Part shown: positions 14,566 to 23,551 of the stretch, piece by piece
Layout: the number at the start of each line of letters is the position of its first letter
Numbering within the stretch: the first letter of the stretch is position 1
NCBI GenBank assembly: GCA_028281575.1
Contig: JANQJP010000039.1
Location: forward strand, 1-64,000
Origin: Cellvibrionaceae bacterium
GTDB taxonomy: Bacteria > Pseudomonadota > Gammaproteobacteria > Pseudomonadales > Cellvibrionaceae
Length of the DNA: 64,000 nucleotides
Reading direction: 5' to 3'
Notes under the pieces: generated by a model
Database searches by the model: none
What the model was told of the DNA's origin: nothing
What the model saw: only the letters and a program-made list of their open reading frames with translations
Translations under genes and position numbers: made by a program

Positions 14566-16101
14566 ATCAACACTCTAACGTTTAGAAACTCTCGTATTAA
14601 AAAGCTATCTCGAAACGTTATTAAGTACTCGGTACTGCTTCATCGCTATTTGGGTATCGTTTTTGGTTTCGTCATTTTGCTTTGGTGTCTTAGTGGTTTT
14701 GTCATGATGTTTGTGCAATACCCATCGCTAAGCAGCGATGAGCGATACCGCTATCTGGCGCCTCTCGAGCTTAATCTGTGCTGTCAATCGCCCGATGTAT
14801 CTTTGATTAGCCAGCATCAGTTTGAATCATTTGTTATAGAACAAAGACCTTCTGGTCCTCAACTAACATTGAACTCCGGCAATGAAAGCTATTTTTTTGA
14901 TGCGATTTCGGGCGTACCACAAATAGAAACAACAGACGAAGCGCGTTTAGCTTATGCCAAACAGATTGCAACGCATTTAGATGCCGGGCCAATACAGTCG
15001 CTAGGAAAGGTCGACGTTGACCAATGGTCTATTATCCCAGGCGTAAAAAAATACGCACCTTTTGACGTATTTGAATTAAACGACGCTGAAAAAAATCACC
15101 TTTATTTTTCACAAACCACTGGAGAAATTGTTCAGCAAGTGAGTTTTAATGAGCGAACTTGGGGCTGGATTGGTGCAGTGGTGCACTGGATTTACCCAAC
15201 AATTATTCGTTCGAATAGCGAGCTTTGGGTGCAACTGGTTATTTGGCTTTCAATTGTTTCCCTTTTTATGGTGGTGGTCGGCGCAATTTTGGGTGTTGTT
15301 CGGCTGCGACACAAAGGCAATTGGCGAACGAGCCCCTACCGCGGCCGATTTCTTTGGCATCACTACACCAGTTTGTTTGCTGGCGTATTGATGTTGATGT
15401 GGTTGTTTAGCGGTCTCATGAGTATGTACCCATGGGGCTTGATGGAAGGAAGAAGTTTTGCCAATGAAAAACAAAACTTAAGAGGTCCAGGGTTTTCTTT
15501 AACGCCGCAATTAACAACGTTTTTTGAAAAGTTAGATTCTCTCAATCTTCCGGAGAAAACCGTCGAAGTAAGAGGTGCGACAGTCGCGGGATATCTCAAT
15601 CTAACTGCGACAAACGCCATTGGAAAAACCACGCTTATTCAACGTGTGCCGATTGATCCGTTTGCGGGCAGTGAATTTCCCACTGTCACGCAGCTGGCCA
15701 CCAGAATGCGCCCAGATGTGGGCACTTTGTCGGTCGATTTGCTCAACAAAGGTGATCGCTATTATTACGATCACCACAACAAACGTGCTTTTCCGGTTTA
15801 CCGAATTATATATGAGGATGGCGAACGTATTTATCTCGATGGGCTTTCGTTGGATATTGCAGCAGTTTTCGACGGCGGCAGAAAAACAGCGCGATGGCTC
15901 TATTTGGGGCTGCATCGTGGAGATTTTTTTCCAAGCCTAAATAGTGGGCTGGTCTGGTATTTATCCTGGGGGGGGTTATTACTCATCATGACCTTTGCAG
16001 TTGGCATTGGCTGTTGGCTATCGATTCGTGTATGGCAACGTTTACTTTCGAAGCGACGAAAGACAACTGTTAAGGAACAAAATCAATTTTTAAGAGTTTA
16101 A
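14566..16101 (+). CDS. PepSY-associated transmembrane protein
   Basis: A polytopic protein of the PepSY_TM family, often encoded with TonB-dependent receptors and thought to reduce or process imported siderophore-metal at the inner membrane. Helices lie near the N-terminus (HRYLGIVFGFVILLW), in the middle (two, around the HHYTSLFAG motif) and at the C-terminus. The start is problematic. The ORF is open from 14545, a GGAAAGGAAGAG Shine-Dalgarno lies at 14548-14559 and only ATC (14566) sits at the right distance. No ATG/GTG/TTG occurs before TTG 14650, which would cut into the first helix. The start given is therefore tentative. The TonB receptor gene follows after 43 bp. Confidence 0.75.
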   Translation: MNTLTFRNSRIKKLSRNVIKYSVLLHRYLGIVFGFVILLWCLSGFVMMFVQYPSLSSDERYRYLAPLELNLCCQSPDVSLISQHQFESFVIEQRPSGPQLTLNSGNESYFFDAISGVPQIETTDEARLAYAKQIATHLDAGPIQSLGKVDVDQWSIIPGVKKYAPFDVFELNDAEKNHLYFSQTTGEIVQQVSFNERTWGWIGAVVHWIYPTIIRSNSELWVQLVIWLSIVSLFMVVVGAILGVVRLRHKGNWRTSPYRGRFLWHHYTSLFAGVLMLMWLFSGLMSMYPWGLMEGRSFANEKQNLRGPGFSLTPQLTTFFEKLDSLNLPEKTVEVRGATVAGYLNLTATNAIGKTTLIQRVPIDPFAGSEFPTVTQLATRMRPDVGTLSVDLLNKGDRYYYDHHNKRAFPVYRIIYEDGERIYLDGLSLDIAAVFDGGRKTARWLYLGLHRGDFFPSLNSGLVWYLSWGGLLLIMTFAVGIGCWLSIRVWQRLLSKRRKTTVKEQNQFLRV

Positions 16102-16144
16102 AAAAAATTTCAAATTTAAGATTCATTCTTCGGGGGGAAATGAA

Positions 16145-18274
16145 ATGAAGTTCAAAAGATTACCATTATTACTAGCGTTAAGTGTGGGGTCATTGTTCAC
16201 TTTTGCGGATGAAAAAGACGATTCCATTGAGGAGAGTTTTATTTTGGGGCAGGAGCTGTCTTCGGTTAGTGAGGGGGCGAGTCGATTAAATTTGAGTCTC
16301 CATGAAATACCGGCAACCGTAGAAGAAATTAGTGGTGATGCGATTCGTTATCGACGCGATCAATCCGTTCTAAAAGCTATCACGCGAAGCGCTGGTTTTA
16401 TCGGTGCTGGAAATCCAGGTAACGGTGGAACTAGCGTAACGGCTCGCGGCTTTACCGGTCAGGATGCCGTCACAAAATTATATGATGGAAACCAGTACTT
16501 TACTTTAGCGGGAACAAACACGTTTCCTTTCGATACATGGGGTGTCGAGCGAATTGAAGTGCTTAAAGGTCCCGCGTCTGTGATGTATGGGCAGGGCGGT
16601 GTCGCTGGAGCAATTAACGTTGTTCCCAAATCACCAAGTGATGAATTTGGTTTGGATTTAAGGCTTACCGCTGGTGAAAACAATGAACGTTTTTTGGGGG
16701 CGGGCGTTACTGGTGAGATTGTCGAGACGTTAAATGGGCGAGTGGATTTCAGTAAAAGCGAATCGGATAACTGGGTAAACAACGGTGATTCAGAATCGGA
16801 GATGCTGGCATTGGCGTTAGAGTGGCAACCAACCGACGACGTAACTTTTACCCTAAGACACGACGAAGGTGATCAGTCACCTATGCGTTATTTCGGTATC
16901 CCCATTGTGGACGGCGATTTCAACGAAGATTGGGAAGAATTAAACTTTAATGCGGGCGATAGCCGCATTCAGTATCAGGATGAAATGACGCGGCTAATCG
17001 CCGACTGGAATATTTCCAAATCCCTGGTTTTTAGCACCGAACTCTTCTCGCTCGATTCAGACCGTTATTGGCAAACCGTGGAAACGTATTTTTACGATAG
17101 TGAGAATGATCTTATTCAACGATGGGATCCATTAATTATACGTCATGAGTTAGAACAAAATGGTTTGCGCGCTAACTTAGTGATCGAATCGAGTGTAGCT
17201 GAGATGCCTTTGAAAACGTCGGTTGGTTTTGAGCTTACCGATATTTCCATGAATTACACGTCTAACTTTAACCCGACCCATCCTGATCGGGTTGACTGGG
17301 GGGGCGATTTCGATACTGTTGACCCAAATAATTTCGACGCGGGTTCCTGGTCTGACGTTACAGATAGTGTGGCTGCGCTTGATCAGGTTTCGGATGCGGA
17401 ACAGATGGCCATTTTTGTCGAGACACAATTAAAAATAGTGGACAACTTTGCACTTTTAGCTGGACTCCGTCTTGACACTATCGAGACAGACTACGAGCGT
17501 TTGACTTATGACGATGCGGGAAATAGGGATACTTCTGTAAATAACTTGCTACATCAGGATATTGATCCATTGATGTTTAGAATCGGTGGTGTCTACGACC
17601 TTAACGATGACACGGCTATTTACGCACAATACTCTACCGGTGAAACGCATCCCAATGGCGGTGATATTCTTCGTGTTAGAAGCAATTTCCGAGAATCTGA
17701 AACAGTGACGATTGAGCAGTTCGAGACGGGTATTAAACAATCATTGTTTAATGACCGTTTAACTTGGAGCTTAGCGTTGTTTGATATCATCAAAAAAGAC
17801 CTGCTTATTGACGATCCTGATAGTTCAGACCCTACCGATGTCGTGAGTATTCCGGAACAAACTTCCCAAGGGGTGGAGGCGAGCCTGCATTACGCACTTT
17901 CGAATAGCTTAACAGGCTACACGAATATCGCCATCGTCGATGCCGAGAGAGGCACAGGTACAGAGACTATTCCAACCCCTTATGTTCCAGATACGACGTT
18001 TAATACCGGCGTACTTTATTCACCTGTTGAATTTATTCGCATTGGCGCAGACATTCAGTACGTTGATGAGCGGCCTTATGAGGATGCGCCATTGCCTTCT
18101 TATACACTGCTCGATATATCGTTAGCATGGATAATTAATGAAAATACGCGTTTAACTATGAATGTTATAAATATAACGGATGAACTTTATGCGAGTTCAG
18201 ATCACTGGACCGGGCGTCAATGGAGCGTTGGTCAACCGAGAACTGCAAGTCTTACGCTTGATCTTAATTTTTAA
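16145..18274 (+). CDS. TonB-dependent outer-membrane receptor (siderophore/metallophore type)
   Basis: A 709-residue receptor with an N-terminal signal peptide (about residues 1-21), a plug domain of about residues 50-170 (IPATVEEISGDAI, GVERIEVLKGPASVMYGQ, GGVAGAINVVPKSP) and a 22-strand barrel ending in LDLNF, the terminal phenylalanine expected for BAM recognition. It takes up a metal chelate through the outer membrane. It has no His-rich loop of the ZnuD type, so the ligand is probably a metallophore. Co-transcribed with the PepSY gene behind a Zur-like operator, it may carry a zinc rather than an iron chelate (inference). The start has a GGGGGGAAATGAA context. Confidence 0.9.
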   Translation: MKFKRLPLLLALSVGSLFTFADEKDDSIEESFILGQELSSVSEGASRLNLSLHEIPATVEEISGDAIRYRRDQSVLKAITRSAGFIGAGNPGNGGTSVTARGFTGQDAVTKLYDGNQYFTLAGTNTFPFDTWGVERIEVLKGPASVMYGQGGVAGAINVVPKSPSDEFGLDLRLTAGENNERFLGAGVTGEIVETLNGRVDFSKSESDNWVNNGDSESEMLALALEWQPTDDVTFTLRHDEGDQSPMRYFGIPIVDGDFNEDWEELNFNAGDSRIQYQDEMTRLIADWNISKSLVFSTELFSLDSDRYWQTVETYFYDSENDLIQRWDPLIIRHELEQNGLRANLVIESSVAEMPLKTSVGFELTDISMNYTSNFNPTHPDRVDWGGDFDTVDPNNFDAGSWSDVTDSVAALDQVSDAEQMAIFVETQLKIVDNFALLAGLRLDTIETDYERLTYDDAGNRDTSVNNLLHQDIDPLMFRIGGVYDLNDDTAIYAQYSTGETHPNGGDILRVRSNFRESETVTIEQFETGIKQSLFNDRLTWSLALFDIIKKDLLIDDPDSSDPTDVVSIPEQTSQGVEASLHYALSNSLTGYTNIAIVDAERGTGTETIPTPYVPDTTFNTGVLYSPVEFIRIGADIQYVDERPYEDAPLPSYTLLDISLAWIINENTRLTMNVINITDELYASSDHWTGRQWSVGQPRTASLTLDLNF

Positions 18275-18304
18275 TTTCAAATAGCGAAGACAAGGAGGTA
18301 TTTC

Positions 18305-18361
18305 ATGTATAACTTTCAACATTCTTGCATTCGCTACGTTTGTAGAAGAACGATCAGTTAA
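18305..18361 (+). CDS. Possible 18-aa peptide with strong ribosome site
   Basis: A short frame MYNFQHSCIRYVCRRTIS begins 30 bp after the receptor gene. It has an almost ideal Shine-Dalgarno (AAGGAGG, 18292-18298) six bases before its ATG. The peptide has two cysteines and a basic tail. Whether it is a real small protein or the remnant of a longer gene cannot be told from the sequence. Confidence 0.35.
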   Translation: MYNFQHSCIRYVCRRTIS

Positions 18362-18391
18362 ACAAAGGTTTATAAGCCTGATTCTTTCAGG

Positions 18392-18425
18392 ACTGCCTTC
18401 GAGATTTTTTTATCTCGAAGGCAGT
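18392..18425. terminator. Perfect 14-bp hairpin between convergent operons
   Basis: Arms ACTGCCTTCGAGAT/ATCTCGAAGGCAGT enclose a TTTTTT loop. It lies between the TonB-receptor operon and the oppositely oriented cytochrome gene, whose stop codon is only about 8 bp away. No T tract follows on either strand, so it could act as a factor-assisted bidirectional terminator or protect both mRNA ends. Confidence 0.55.
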
Positions 18426-18432
18426 GGTAGGT

Positions 18433-20706
18433 CTATAGTGTCTTAAGATATTCCAATAACGCCCTTCGTTGCACCTTGCTTAATGGCGGCAATGGATCTG
18501 AGTTCGCATCTACAGCCGTTATCCCCGCGGCATATTCATGACCACCATTATCATTACCTGGAAGACTGGTATCGAACAAAAAGCCGTCGTAACCATTGTC
18601 TCTAAAGCCGACGCGTTCCGGGTTGAATTCTCTTGAGCCTACATAAAACGCATCGCTGCGATACTCGATTGGCTCGCCAAATTCGTCAGTAAGTGGATCG
18701 CCTGGACGGTACTTGGGTAACAGGAGTTCGTAGAGATTGGGTACCGAACCATTGTGCAGATACGGGGCTGTCGCCCAAATACCGTTTAATGGTCGGCCCT
18801 TATATGAATTTAACGGCGCGAAAGGATTAACCGTGGTCGCCGGGTCGTAATCCCCATGTTTTAACGTCGTCTTTACTTTGTTGGTAAAAACACTTGCGAG
18901 CGTATCATAGAGCCATTCAGCGACACGCCTAACAGGTGTTTTATCAGGGTCCCAGTCGGTAACCACATTTTGTGTCGAAAATTTAACGAGTGGCGCGAGC
19001 GAAGATTCACGCTGCACGGTGATTTTACCCATGCCTGTACCCACATATTCATTTTTTACAAAGCCGCTATAGCCTGAATAATTTATCGCGTTGTTCGCGG
19101 TCACCGGATCGGTAAGAATGGTTTTTTGGTTACTCATATGCGCGATAACGCGACGGTCGGGATCGTCTCTGTCGATGTGATGATGGCAAGACACACAATA
19201 TTGTTCGAAGATAGCCGCACCCTGGCTAACCAGGTCCCGATCAAATTCTCCCAAAATATGTTGTGGCCATTGCGGCGATTGGAGGGATCGTAAATGATTT
19301 TCGACGCGACGCAGGTTGCGTTTATTTATCGAAGACCGAAAATCGATATGTGTTTCGCCGAAGCCCTGACCACCGAGTACGGTATTAAAGGTCCAACCGG
19401 GTTTTACCTGCCAATCCAGTGTTCCAAAAACGCCGATGACTTGCCCGACATTGCGACCCAGCGGACCGATGTCGCCGTTTGAAACCAGCCCCGTCCACTG
19501 AACATAGTCGTGTTGGGGAATATCCCATAGAAATGGATAGCTAACTGGTCCGTTGGCGGGGTTGTATATTTCGCTTCTTAGAGCGTTGAGCACCTTATCG
19601 TGAATGTCATGTCCAGATTCAGCCAAACGTGGTTGTACAATTGCCAATGCGCGAACAACCAAGTGGGTTTGGTCTTCTTCGTTAAATAAGTTTTCGAGAG
19701 GCGTTTCCACATCATTCCAAATGTCGTTCGGAAGCGTGTTTTGTAGAATTATTTTGAGTTCATCCTTATTCATCACGTGCTCAAGCACGCGATTATAGAT
19801 GCGACCAAAGGCATCGAGTCGGGCAAAGCCGTAATGAGTGACACATTCGGAGGATGTTGCATGAAGAATTGCGCCGCAATCACTATTGCCATCTTCAAAA
19901 TGTTGATTAACCGGATGATTAATTTCTGTGTAGGTGCGTACTTGTAGTGCGAATTTTTTTAGGTCCTTGTCAATTTCGGCTTTAGTGCGGTATTCATTTT
20001 CTCCGAGCACTGCAGAATAAAAACGTTCACCTTTTTCTTTATCGTTTTCGGTGGCCGCTAAAGTACTCTCAAGCGCTGTTGCAAGATCGATTAAAAAGTT
20101 TTCCATATCTGCTGCTGCTGGACCGCCATCAATGCGAATACCTATTCCGTTGTAGTTGACCTGATTTGTGTGGCATGCAGCGCAGGTGAAACCCATATAC
20201 GTTTTTCTTTTGCCTGTGTCTTTATCTTTGTATGTGTCGCGTGCCATGCCGACGGGCAGAGCATCTGGGTTTAATTTGGTTTTGGCCTGCGGTAAATACC
20301 GGTAGCGATTCATATTTGTATTATCTCGAAATAATGAGGTCGAATCGGCCTGTTCGAGATGGAGAAAAAAATCGTAGGGGATGAGGTTTGAACCCTGTGT
20401 CATGTTGTAAAACCAAAGGCTGTCCTGTACGCGCCAACCTTGTTGGAGGTAAACAATATTGTCGAGTGGCTTATCGAACTCGTCTTTTTCAACGAGCAAC
20501 GCTCCGCGGTTTGGGTCCTTGTCACGAAACTCATACCAGTCGACAAATTTACCAATGGAATACCATATAACCGCCAGAGGTATCAGCGCGATAAAGGTCC
20601 AAATGAATAGGCTCTTTAAGAGGTTAAATATCTTCCCGAAGATATTGCGAAGCAATGTTAAGAAGTCGAGTATAGCTCCAAAGATTGCTGAAAATTTGTC
20701 GAACAT
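18433..20706 (-). CDS. RoxA/MauG-like membrane-anchored dihaem c-type cytochrome
   Basis: A 757-residue protein with one N-terminal transmembrane helix (about residues 30-52) and a large periplasmic domain. It has two haem c sites, CAACH (about 175) and CVSCH (about 500). The C-terminal GIWATAPYLHNGSVPNLYELL motif is shared by MauG, bacterial dihaem peroxidases and the RoxA/RoxB rubber oxygenases. The size and the N-terminal part resemble the RoxA group. RoxA homologues oxidise hydrophobic substrates with O2, but many members have no known substrate, so a rubber-degrading role is not claimed. The gene is alone and convergent with the receptor operon. Confidence 0.8.
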   Translation of the reverse strand: MFDKFSAIFGAILDFLTLLRNIFGKIFNLLKSLFIWTFIALIPLAVIWYSIGKFVDWYEFRDKDPNRGALLVEKDEFDKPLDNIVYLQQGWRVQDSLWFYNMTQGSNLIPYDFFLHLEQADSTSLFRDNTNMNRYRYLPQAKTKLNPDALPVGMARDTYKDKDTGKRKTYMGFTCAACHTNQVNYNGIGIRIDGGPAAADMENFLIDLATALESTLAATENDKEKGERFYSAVLGENEYRTKAEIDKDLKKFALQVRTYTEINHPVNQHFEDGNSDCGAILHATSSECVTHYGFARLDAFGRIYNRVLEHVMNKDELKIILQNTLPNDIWNDVETPLENLFNEEDQTHLVVRALAIVQPRLAESGHDIHDKVLNALRSEIYNPANGPVSYPFLWDIPQHDYVQWTGLVSNGDIGPLGRNVGQVIGVFGTLDWQVKPGWTFNTVLGGQGFGETHIDFRSSINKRNLRRVENHLRSLQSPQWPQHILGEFDRDLVSQGAAIFEQYCVSCHHHIDRDDPDRRVIAHMSNQKTILTDPVTANNAINYSGYSGFVKNEYVGTGMGKITVQRESSLAPLVKFSTQNVVTDWDPDKTPVRRVAEWLYDTLASVFTNKVKTTLKHGDYDPATTVNPFAPLNSYKGRPLNGIWATAPYLHNGSVPNLYELLLPKYRPGDPLTDEFGEPIEYRSDAFYVGSREFNPERVGFRDNGYDGFLFDTSLPGNDNGGHEYAAGITAVDANSDPLPPLSKVQRRALLEYLKTL

Positions 20707-20951
20707 GATCCATCTTCCTCAGCTTATTAATGTATTTTTTTATTTTGAACGTATGCGTCGTCCTGGTGGCAAACCCTAGCATATATCCAGACAAATATTC
20801 AGGTTTTATTCGGCAACAGGTTATAAGTCAAACAGTCGTAAATAAACGTGCCAATTAAGAAAGACCATATTTCAGCGTTGTCGGATTATCTTTTTTATGA
20901 TGTTGTGGAAATACACACGTTTAAAATAGCCACGTTGGTTATTCGTGGCGC
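20707..20951. other. Intergenic stretch upstream of the cytochrome gene
   Basis: This is the divergent promoter region of the cytochrome gene and the RHH gene. I see no open frame or clear promoter here. The structured part follows at 20952-21065. Confidence 0.4.
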
Positions 20952-21065
20952 GAGACATGGGTTGTGTATTTGTACTAGAGACACGCCGTAAAAACATCCG
21001 TGTAGGCTCTGCACCAGCATCCCTGCTGGTGAAGGTCTCTAGTACAAATACACAACCCATGTCTC
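20952..21065. repeat. Palindromic element with 31-bp arms and inner hairpin
   Basis: The 31-nt arms 20952-20982 and 21035-21065 are perfectly complementary. They enclose 52 nt containing ACGCCGTAAA and a second hairpin CACCAGCA/TGCTGGTG (21012-21031) with a TCCC loop. The element is non-coding. The same layout, variable long arms round a hairpin with a TCCA-like loop, occurs at 54257 and inside the elements at 46380 and 61124. Confidence 0.8.
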
Positions 21066-21170
21066 TCCAAGTTGACATGACAGTAATAACCAGATTTTCT
21101 TATTCCTAACACATCTATCAGCTTATTTCTTAAAAACATATCGATTGTAAAAGTATTGCAAAAAACAAAA

Positions 21171-21193
21171 ACGTATATACAATGTATATACGT
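21171..21193. promoter_or_regulatory. Palindromic operator before the RHH gene
   Basis: ACGTATATAC and GTATATACGT form perfect 10-bp arms around AAT. The site lies 28 bp upstream of the ATG of a predicted ribbon-helix-helix protein, so autoregulation is likely. Confidence 0.55.
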
Positions 21194-21220
21194 TTGGGGT
21201 TTTGCGGAGTTGAGGTTCGT

Positions 21221-21424
21221 ATGTCAAAACTACAGGAAACAAAGCATAAGTCTCAAAACGCGGAAAAAAAACGTGCAAAAAAAGACAGCCAATTGATTAT
21301 TCGGATTAATGGTAAAGAACGCGACGAATTTGTTGCCTTGTGTGAGGGGTTAGATAGCAGTGCCGCACGTGAGGTGAGGCGTTTTATCCGAAAATTTTTG
21401 GGTGAACATGGACACAAGGGGTAA
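21221..21424 (+). CDS. Small ribbon-helix-helix type DNA-binding protein
   Basis: A 67-residue basic protein. A lysine-rich N-terminal tail (about 25 residues) is followed by one beta strand (QLIIRING) and two helices (KERDEFVALCEGLD, SSAAREVRRFIRKFL), the Arc/CopG-type RHH pattern. The start ATG at 21221 is preferred over an in-frame ATG at 21182 that lies within a perfect palindrome, presumably the operator. No toxin gene follows, so a role as orphan regulator is more likely than an antitoxin. Confidence 0.6.
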   Translation: MSKLQETKHKSQNAEKKRAKKDSQLIIRINGKERDEFVALCEGLDSSAAREVRRFIRKFLGEHGHKG

Positions 21425-21526
21425 TGTTCGAGCAATGGATTTGGTGAGCTCGTCGGTGTAAAAACCGCTAATAGCTTTGTCCAAATGGCGCGTAGCGTCG
21501 ACTTTAACTAAAGTGAGGATATATAA

Positions 21527-21649
21527 ATGGCTAAAAAGTCAAAAAAAGTAAAATCGCTCAAGAAAGAAATTAAAGCAAGATCTGCTAAGATTTCTAAACA
21601 GCAAGGCAAAGTGAAAAAGCTGAAAAAAGCGCTCAAAAAAGCGGCATAG
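21527..21649 (+). CDS. 40-aa lysine-rich peptide
   Basis: A 40-residue frame composed mainly of Lys and Ala/Ser (about 18 Lys) with a predicted continuous helix: MAKKSKKVKS at the start and KKLKKALKKAA at the end. A GAGGA Shine-Dalgarno sits 8 nt before the ATG and a terminator-like hairpin follows. It resembles histone-H1-like or other small nucleic-acid-binding peptides; no family is recognised. Confidence 0.55.
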   Translation: MAKKSKKVKSLKKEIKARSAKISKQQGKVKKLKKALKKAA

Positions 21650-21686
21650 CCCATCTGCGGATGCGGTATGCATAATCGCTTACCGG

Positions 21687-21720
21687 GCCCGTTATAATAA
21701 TTACTATAAATAGCGGGCCT
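21687..21720 (+). terminator. Terminator-like hairpin after the lysine-rich peptide
   Basis: GGCCCGTTAT pairs with ATAGCGGGCC (10 bp with one G-U). It is followed by only a weak T-rich run a few bases later. Confidence 0.5.
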
Positions 21721-21856
21721 CGAGCTTTTATCATCCGTAGTTAGTTCTTTTTGTCATCGTTCAACGCGATTTTTTTATCGCGCCTTCATGCCACAATGTC
21801 GCTGATTTAGTGTATTCTCCTTTGCTTGAATAAAAGCATACTCAGGCGGTGTCCCC

Positions 21857-23551
21857 GTGTGTATTTTTAAGTCGGCGCTTCATCAAGTTGTATCCCATAT
21901 AACACAATGCATTTGCTGTTTAATCTTTGTGTATTCTCCTGCGTTAGCTAGTCCGGAATACGCCGCAGTTACTGATAGTGGCGACAGCGCAGTGGCATCA
22001 GTCAATCCGCTCGCCACTAAAATTGGTTTGGATGTTTATGCTAAAGGCGGGAATGCAATAGATGCAGCGGTCGCGGTCGCATTTGCGCTTGGAGTTGTCG
22101 ATAGTCATAACTCCGGTATAGGTGGTGGTTGTTTTATCATCGCGCGTTTGGCCAATGGTGAAATCGTTGCGTTGGACGGTCGGGAAATGGCACCTGCCGC
22201 GGCGCATCGCGATATGTTTATTCGCGACGGCGAAGCTGTACCGGAATTGAGTAAAAGTGGTGCTTTAGCTATTGGTATTCCTGGCTCAGTCGCAGCGTTA
22301 AGCAAGCTTCAAAAGGCAGGAGGCCATTTAGAATTTCGCGATGCGATTATTCCGTCAATCACGCTTGCGGAAAATGGTTTTCCGATTAACGCTGTGCTTG
22401 CCGCGCGACTTAAAAAAACGCAGTCTGTTTTGGAAGAATTTCCGGAAAGTAAGTCTATATTCTTGCCGGATGGTAAGTTACTTCGTGCCGGAGACATATT
22501 CATTCAAAAGGATCTCGCGACTACCTACCGAAAACTGGCTGCACATGGACCCTCATATTTTTATCGTGGTGAATTTGCACAACAGGTGCACGAGTGGATG
22601 CAAAAAAATAATGGCATTGTCACCAGGAAAGATTTTCGCAAGTACCGGCTCATCGAACGTCAACCACTGCGTAGTACTTTAGGTGAGTACACCCTGGTTG
22701 GTTTTCCTCCGCCTAGCTCGGGTGGTATTCATGTTGCTCAAATTTTGTCTCTCTTATCAGAACGTGATGTTGGGAATATGAATAAAGCGCAGCGATATCA
22801 TCTTATTATTGAAGCGAGTAAGTTGGCGTTCGCGGATAGGGCGTATTGGCTTGGCGACGCAGACTTTGTGCCGGTACCTAGAGGTTTATTGGATCCCGAG
22901 TATTTAGTGAAGCGTGCGCAATATATTGATTTAAAGAAAGCCAATAATGAAGTCGTTCACGGTGTTCCTAAGCATCATGAAACCGATATTTTTAACAAAC
23001 ATACAACGCATATTGCTACCGCGGACAAACATGGAAATTGGGTGGCTATTACCACGACGCTAAATACAAGTTTTGGCAGCAAAGTGACGATACCCGGTAC
23101 GGGTGTATTAATGAATAATCAAATGGATGATTTTTCTATTAAACCTGGGGAACCGAACGCTTTTGGCTTACTCAGCACAGAAGCAAATTCTGTTGCTGCG
23201 GGTAAGCGGCCGCTAAGCAGTATGAGCCCAACCATTATTTTGAAAAATGGTGAACCTGTTATGACAGTCGGTGCTGCGGGTGGCCCGACAATCATTTCAC
23301 AGGTTTCCCAGACTATATTGAATCATTTGATACTCGGACTACCGCTGGATGAAGCGATGGCCACGGCGCGAGTTCATCATCAGTGGAAGCCCAATACCGT
23401 TTTTATTGACGAGTTTGCGTCGAATGAACTAAAAAAGAGTTTGCAAAGCGTAGGGCACCAACTCAAGATTTGGCCGCCGTTTGGCGCAACCCAGGCGATA
23501 GTGTTAAAGAATGGAAAATTACTCGCTGAGGCTGAACCTCGAATTCAATAA
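21857..23551 (+). CDS. ggt: Gamma-glutamyltransferase
   Basis: A 564-residue secreted enzyme that cleaves glutathione and other gamma-glutamyl compounds in the periplasm. It starts at GTG with a signal peptide (CICCLIFVYSPALA, cleavage near residue 32). It matures by autocleavage before the nucleophilic Thr in HTTHIATAD near residue 395, giving large and small subunits. The substrate-binding SSMSPTI (about 457) and GAAGG(P)TII motifs are present. The 3' end overlaps the convergent dusC gene by 7 bp. Confidence 0.92.
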   Translation: MCIFKSALHQVVSHITQCICCLIFVYSPALASPEYAAVTDSGDSAVASVNPLATKIGLDVYAKGGNAIDAAVAVAFALGVVDSHNSGIGGGCFIIARLANGEIVALDGREMAPAAAHRDMFIRDGEAVPELSKSGALAIGIPGSVAALSKLQKAGGHLEFRDAIIPSITLAENGFPINAVLAARLKKTQSVLEEFPESKSIFLPDGKLLRAGDIFIQKDLATTYRKLAAHGPSYFYRGEFAQQVHEWMQKNNGIVTRKDFRKYRLIERQPLRSTLGEYTLVGFPPPSSGGIHVAQILSLLSERDVGNMNKAQRYHLIIEASKLAFADRAYWLGDADFVPVPRGLLDPEYLVKRAQYIDLKKANNEVVHGVPKHHETDIFNKHTTHIATADKHGNWVAITTTLNTSFGSKVTIPGTGVLMNNQMDDFSIKPGEPNAFGLLSTEANSVAAGKRPLSSMSPTIILKNGEPVMTVGAAGGPTIISQVSQTILNHLILGLPLDEAMATARVHHQWKPNTVFIDEFASNELKKSLQSVGHQLKIWPPFGATQAIVLKNGKLLAEAEPRIQ

